54,872 nt of DNA, taken from Anaerolineales bacterium. GTDB lineage: Bacteria; Chloroflexota; Anaerolineae; Anaerolineales; Villigracilaceae. A program made the translations under genes and the position numbers. Within the stretch, counting starts at the first letter, position 1. Each line of letters begins with the position of its first letter. The notes beneath the pieces were generated by a model, which was given only the letters and a program-made list of their open reading frames with translations, had not been told where the DNA came from and ran no database searches. Shown one piece after another: positions 51,951 to 54,872 of this stretch. Location: the NCBI GenBank assembly GCA_016934715.1, contig JAFGSI010000085.1:1-54872 (forward strand), written 5' to 3'.

Positions 51951-52454
51951 ATGCCCACTCAACCGAAATCCGCCTCTGCCCGCCCACCCGCCTCGCGTGT
52001 CCCTTCGACCAGGGCTGCGACTGGAAAATACGTTCATTTTTCCGACAAGATGACCGAATCGCTGATGAACATCAACCGGGTCATCCAGGACAACAAGAGC
52101 ACCCTCGACTCGATCCAGGACATGGCGATTGAGTTGACCCGCGCCATCCGCTCACTGCAAGCCGTCGTCATGAAGTATGTCAGCATGGCCGATAACATCC
52201 TGGAGACCATCGTCCCGATCATGGAAAACCTGCCGATCGTTCCCAAAAAGATCAAGGAGTTCGCCGCGGATGCCCGGGACCTGGCCAAGAAGATCAACAC
52301 CGCCAGCGCACTGGCCGAAAAGGTCCTGCCAGGCGTGGAAGCCGGCCTGACCAGCGCCGACATGAGCAAGTTGCAGGCCTCGACCGGCGAGGTCTCCCGC
52401 CTGACCAGCGCACTGCAGGCCATGGTCCCGGCCGCGACCGGCGCCAGGAAATAA
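51951..52454 (+). CDS. Helical protein of unknown function
   Basis: 167 residues from ATG 51951 with AAAGGAG 6 bases upstream. After a Ser/Pro/Arg-rich N-terminus (about 1-28) it is all helical, with MNINRVIQDNKSTLDSIQDM and many heptad-like positions, so coiled-coil oligomerisation is plausible. No signal peptide. A TATACT -10-like box lies at about 51924. Its stop overlaps the next start (TAATG), giving coupling. Family not recognised. Confidence 0.8.
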   Translation: MPTQPKSASARPPASRVPSTRAATGKYVHFSDKMTESLMNINRVIQDNKSTLDSIQDMAIELTRAIRSLQAVVMKYVSMADNILETIVPIMENLPIVPKKIKEFAADARDLAKKINTASALAEKVLPGVEAGLTSADMSKLQASTGEVSRLTSALQAMVPAATGARK

Positions 52455-52936
52455 TGCCTGGTTTCGGCCTGCGCCCCCTGACCCCCAACGACCGCGACCT
52501 GGTCCGCCAGAAGACCATCGCATCCTGGGGCTCCGCGATCGTCGTCGCCCGCGGTGAGGTCCTGCGCCCGGCCGAACTGCCCGGCTTTCTGGCCGAGTCC
52601 GAGGGTGAGCCCATCGGCCTGCTGACCTACGTCGTGCGCGCCCAATCCTGCGAGATCGTCACCCTCGACTCCTGGCGCGAAGGATCGGGGATTGGCAGCG
52701 CGCTGGTCCAGGCGGCGAAACAGGCCGCCATCCAGGCCGGCTGCAGGCGGCTGTGGCTGGTGACCACCAACAACAACACCTCCGCCCTGCACTTTTACCA
52801 GAAGCGCGGCTTCGTCTTGTGCGCACTGCGGGTGGAGGCGATCGCGGCCAGCCGGCGCCTCAAGCCAGAGATTCCCCTGACCGACGCGGAAGGCATCCCG
52901 ATCCGGGACGAGATCGAACTGGAGATGCTGCTGTAG
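52454..52936 (+). CDS. GNAT family N-acetyltransferase
   Basis: 160 residues. The acetyl-CoA-binding motif is clear: EIVTLDSWREGSGIGSALV followed by AAKQAAIQAGCRRLWL, and the closing NTSALHFYQKRGF. It probably acetylates a small amine or a protein N-terminus; the acceptor cannot be inferred. Translationally coupled to the helical protein upstream. Confidence 0.9.
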   Translation: MPGFGLRPLTPNDRDLVRQKTIASWGSAIVVARGEVLRPAELPGFLAESEGEPIGLLTYVVRAQSCEIVTLDSWREGSGIGSALVQAAKQAAIQAGCRRLWLVTTNNNTSALHFYQKRGFVLCALRVEAIAASRRLKPEIPLTDAEGIPIRDEIELEMLL

Positions 52937-53012
52937 GTGCGGCGCGGGAGCGTATTCCGATACTCTTGGTCTGCCGACCATCGGGTGCAAGAAAGGAGGA
53001 AGCGGGCTTCCT

Positions 53013-53032
53013 CTGCCGCCGGAAGGCGGCAG
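53013..53032. terminator. Hairpin in the gap before the reductase gene
   Basis: CTGCCGCC (53013-53020) pairs with GGCGGCAG (53025-53032) in a 115-base gap between the acetyltransferase and reductase genes; no T run, so its role is uncertain. Confidence 0.5.
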
Positions 53033-53051
53033 TCCCTGCCCGCTATTTCTT

Positions 53052-53819
53052 ATGGAAAATCCCACCATCGACCTGATCCACCGCCACGCCTCGGTGCGGC
53101 GCTATAAACCCGACCCTCTGCCGGCCGCCCTGGTCGAGACGATCGTCGCCGCTGCCCAGCGCAGCTCGACCTCATCCAACCTGCAGGCCTACTCGGTGGT
53201 CGCCGTGATTCGGGCAGAAACGCGCCAGCGCCTGGCCGTGTTGTGCGGCGACCAGCGCCACGTTGCCGAGGCACCGGTCTTCCTGGCCTGGTGCGCCGAT
53301 CTGGCCCGCCTCGAGCGGGCCTGCGAGCTGCGCGGCTACATCCAGGAGACCGGCTTCGTGGAGAACTTCCTGATCGCCGCCGTGGACGCCGCCCTCGCCG
53401 CCCAGACAGCCGCCCTGGCAGCCGAGTCGCTCGGGCTGGGGATCTGCTACATCGGCGCCATCCGCAACCGCCCACAGGAGGTCATCGACCTGCTCGGCCT
53501 GCCGCGCCTGACCTTCCCGATCAGCGGCATGACCGTCGGCTGGCCAGCCCGCGAGCACGCCCTGCGCCCACGGCTGGACATGTCCACCATCCTGCACCGG
53601 GAACAGTACGACCGGACACATGAGGACGAGGCGCTGCACACCTACGACCAGGCAATGATCGGCACCGGCATCTACAAGGGACGCCAGGTCCCGACCCCGG
53701 GCAAGCCGGAAGAAGTGGAAGACTACGGCTGGACCGAGCATACTGCCCGGCGCGTTTCGCAGGCCGTTCGCACCGGGCTGCGGGCGGTGATCGAGGAACA
53801 GGGCTTCGGGTTGAAATAG
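53052..53819 (+). CDS. NfsA-type NADPH-dependent flavin nitroreductase
   Basis: 255 residues, the usual length of NfsA/Frp reductases. HRHASVRRYKPDPLP at the N-terminus, STSSNLQAYSVV at the FMN site, AAESLGLGICYIGAIRNRP and the C-terminal WTEHTARRVSQ match the family. It reduces nitro compounds or flavins with NADPH through FMN; the physiological substrate is not known. Confidence 0.92.
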   Translation: MENPTIDLIHRHASVRRYKPDPLPAALVETIVAAAQRSSTSSNLQAYSVVAVIRAETRQRLAVLCGDQRHVAEAPVFLAWCADLARLERACELRGYIQETGFVENFLIAAVDAALAAQTAALAAESLGLGICYIGAIRNRPQEVIDLLGLPRLTFPISGMTVGWPAREHALRPRLDMSTILHREQYDRTHEDEALHTYDQAMIGTGIYKGRQVPTPGKPEEVEDYGWTEHTARRVSQAVRTGLRAVIEEQGFGLK

Positions 53820-53837
53820 CGCATTCGAAAAAAAACC

Positions 53838-53866
53838 TTACGGCTCTTCCCAGGGGATGGTACAAT
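53838..53866 (+). promoter_or_regulatory. Pirin promoter
   Basis: TTACGG (53838-53843), 17-base spacer, TACAAT (53861-53866), followed by TTAGGAG and the ATG at 53891. Confidence 0.7.
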
Positions 53867-53890
53867 AATCACCATTAGGAGTATATTAGT

Positions 53891-54736
53891 ATGAATAAAA
53901 ACCGCACCCTGAGAGAGAACATCGAGCCCCAGTTCGTCATCGAAGGCGCCGGTGTGCTCTTGCGGCGCTCGTTCGGGCCGCAGGTCTCCAACCGTTTTGA
54001 CCCGTTCCTGCTCTTCGACCATTTCGCCTTCAATGACCCGGTCGAGGGCCCGATCGTTGGCTTTCCGATGCACCCCCACCGCGGCATCGAGACGGTCACC
54101 TACATGCTGGAGGGTTCCGTCAGCCACCGGGACAGTCTGGGCAATGCCGGCCTGATCGGCCCCGGCGACGTGCAGTGGATGACCGCCGGGGGCGGGATCC
54201 TGCACGAAGAACTGCCCCGCCGCGGCCCCACAGGGAGCATCTACGGATTCCAGTTGTGGGTCAACCTGCCCGCCGCCGATAAAATGACCTCCCCACGCTA
54301 TCAGGAGATCCTGGCCGACTCGATCCCGGTGGTCGAACGAGATGGGACCCGGGTGCGGGTGGTGGCCGGGGAGGTCGACGGGGTGCGCGGCCCGGTGAGC
54401 GGGATCGCTGCTGATCCGCTCTACCTGGAGGTGGCCCTCGCGCCGGGAACCTGCTTCCTTCAGGAGGTTCCGGCAGGACACCTTGCCGTGGCCTACGTCT
54501 TTGAGGGCCGGGCAGCTATCGAGGGCCGGGAGGTCGAAGCCGTCCGGCTGGCCGTCTTCGACGACGGTGACCGGATCGATATCCGGACCGGCGATTCATC
54601 TGTCCGCTTCATGTTGATGGCCGGGGCTCCCTTCGGTGAGCCGATCGCCCCCTACGGCCCATTCGTGATGAACACGCGCGCTGAGATCCAGCAGGCCCTG
54701 GAAGACCTGCGCAATGGAACTTTTGTGATGCGCTAG
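53891..54736 (+). CDS. Pirin family protein
   Basis: 281 residues, the typical length. The N-terminal cupin carries the iron-binding set HPHRGIETVTYMLEG (His61, His63) and GGGILHEE (His105, Glu107); the C-terminal cupin is present (about 150-280) with FMLMAGAPFGEPI, also conserved. Pirins include quercetinase-like dioxygenases and regulators; which applies is unknown. It has its own promoter after the reductase gene. Confidence 0.94.
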   Translation: MNKNRTLRENIEPQFVIEGAGVLLRRSFGPQVSNRFDPFLLFDHFAFNDPVEGPIVGFPMHPHRGIETVTYMLEGSVSHRDSLGNAGLIGPGDVQWMTAGGGILHEELPRRGPTGSIYGFQLWVNLPAADKMTSPRYQEILADSIPVVERDGTRVRVVAGEVDGVRGPVSGIAADPLYLEVALAPGTCFLQEVPAGHLAVAYVFEGRAAIEGREVEAVRLAVFDDGDRIDIRTGDSSVRFMLMAGAPFGEPIAPYGPFVMNTRAEIQQALEDLRNGTFVMR

Positions 54737-54872
54737 AAGCGGCTCAGCCAGGGACCGCATGAAGAATCACGGGAGGGATCTCACCTAGGGCAATCGCATT
54801 TGGGCTGGTTTTTTAGGCAGAGTGGGACGGTCTCTACTAATTCGCCCGGATTTCACAGGCCTCCGCCCAATA
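54737..54872. other. Right end, no gene seen
   Basis: 136 bases after the pirin stop. A T6 run (54812-54817) follows a GC segment but no convincing hairpin or ORF was found. Confidence 0.5.

Overview
The window looks like chromosomal DNA from a GC-rich, peptidoglycan-making, carotenoid-forming bacterium, most likely Chloroflexota (Anaerolineae-like). This is inference from many lipoproteins with long Pro/Thr linkers, VanW and LCP wall proteins, DUF11 and PD40 proteins, a short form of SerA and several apparently leaderless genes. No rRNA, tRNA, CRISPR array, transposase or complete integrase was found.

Layout. 1-3993 (-): 1331 codons of a secreted DUF11-repeat surface protein that runs off the left edge and is open throughout. 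4341-4445: the SRP RNA behind a textbook promoter. 4530-5719: two paralogous membrane-anchored proteins of unknown function. 5811-20847: mostly envelope genes (LCP, VanW, methyltransferase-like, HerA-like ATPase, phospholipase-D lipoprotein, MurJ, beta-helix lipoprotein, PAP2-like) plus xseA-xseB. 20982-28215 (+): HIT hydrolase, a FecR/DUF3048 lipoprotein with an inserted Sdr/Cna-B-like domain, GMC oxidoreductase, kynureninase and a tyrosine-phosphatase-like protein. 28242-32385: a MerR/TipAS regulator diverging from crtI, crtB and an RluA enzyme. 32439-36140: DUF1015 and serA, with serC divergent. 36263-40368: four genes, two of them M23 peptidase lipoproteins around a PD40 lipoprotein.

40.4-49.6 kb is a visibly AT-richer accessory island with gene debris and a short repeat. 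Its core is a divergent three-gene module: a 1669-residue trypsin-NB-ARC-WD40 protein facing an operon of a multi-pass membrane protein and a small Trypco1-type (trypsin-co-occurring) protein. I regard this as a candidate NLR-like biological conflict (probably anti-phage) system and the most interesting part of the window. Normal composition resumes at recA (50142), which has an SOS-like box inside its promoter, followed by an NBR1-Ig-like lipoprotein, a helical protein, a GNAT acetyltransferase, an NfsA-type reductase and a pirin.

How the genes work together: wall assembly and remodelling (MurJ, LCP, VanW, M23) and surface lipoproteins dominate the core; serA/serC supply serine; crtI/crtB make a carotenoid backbone, perhaps under the MerR regulator. 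Start codons were chosen by Shine-Dalgarno, promoter or overlap evidence and often differ from the longest open frame. Composition statements are by eye; no database search was run.
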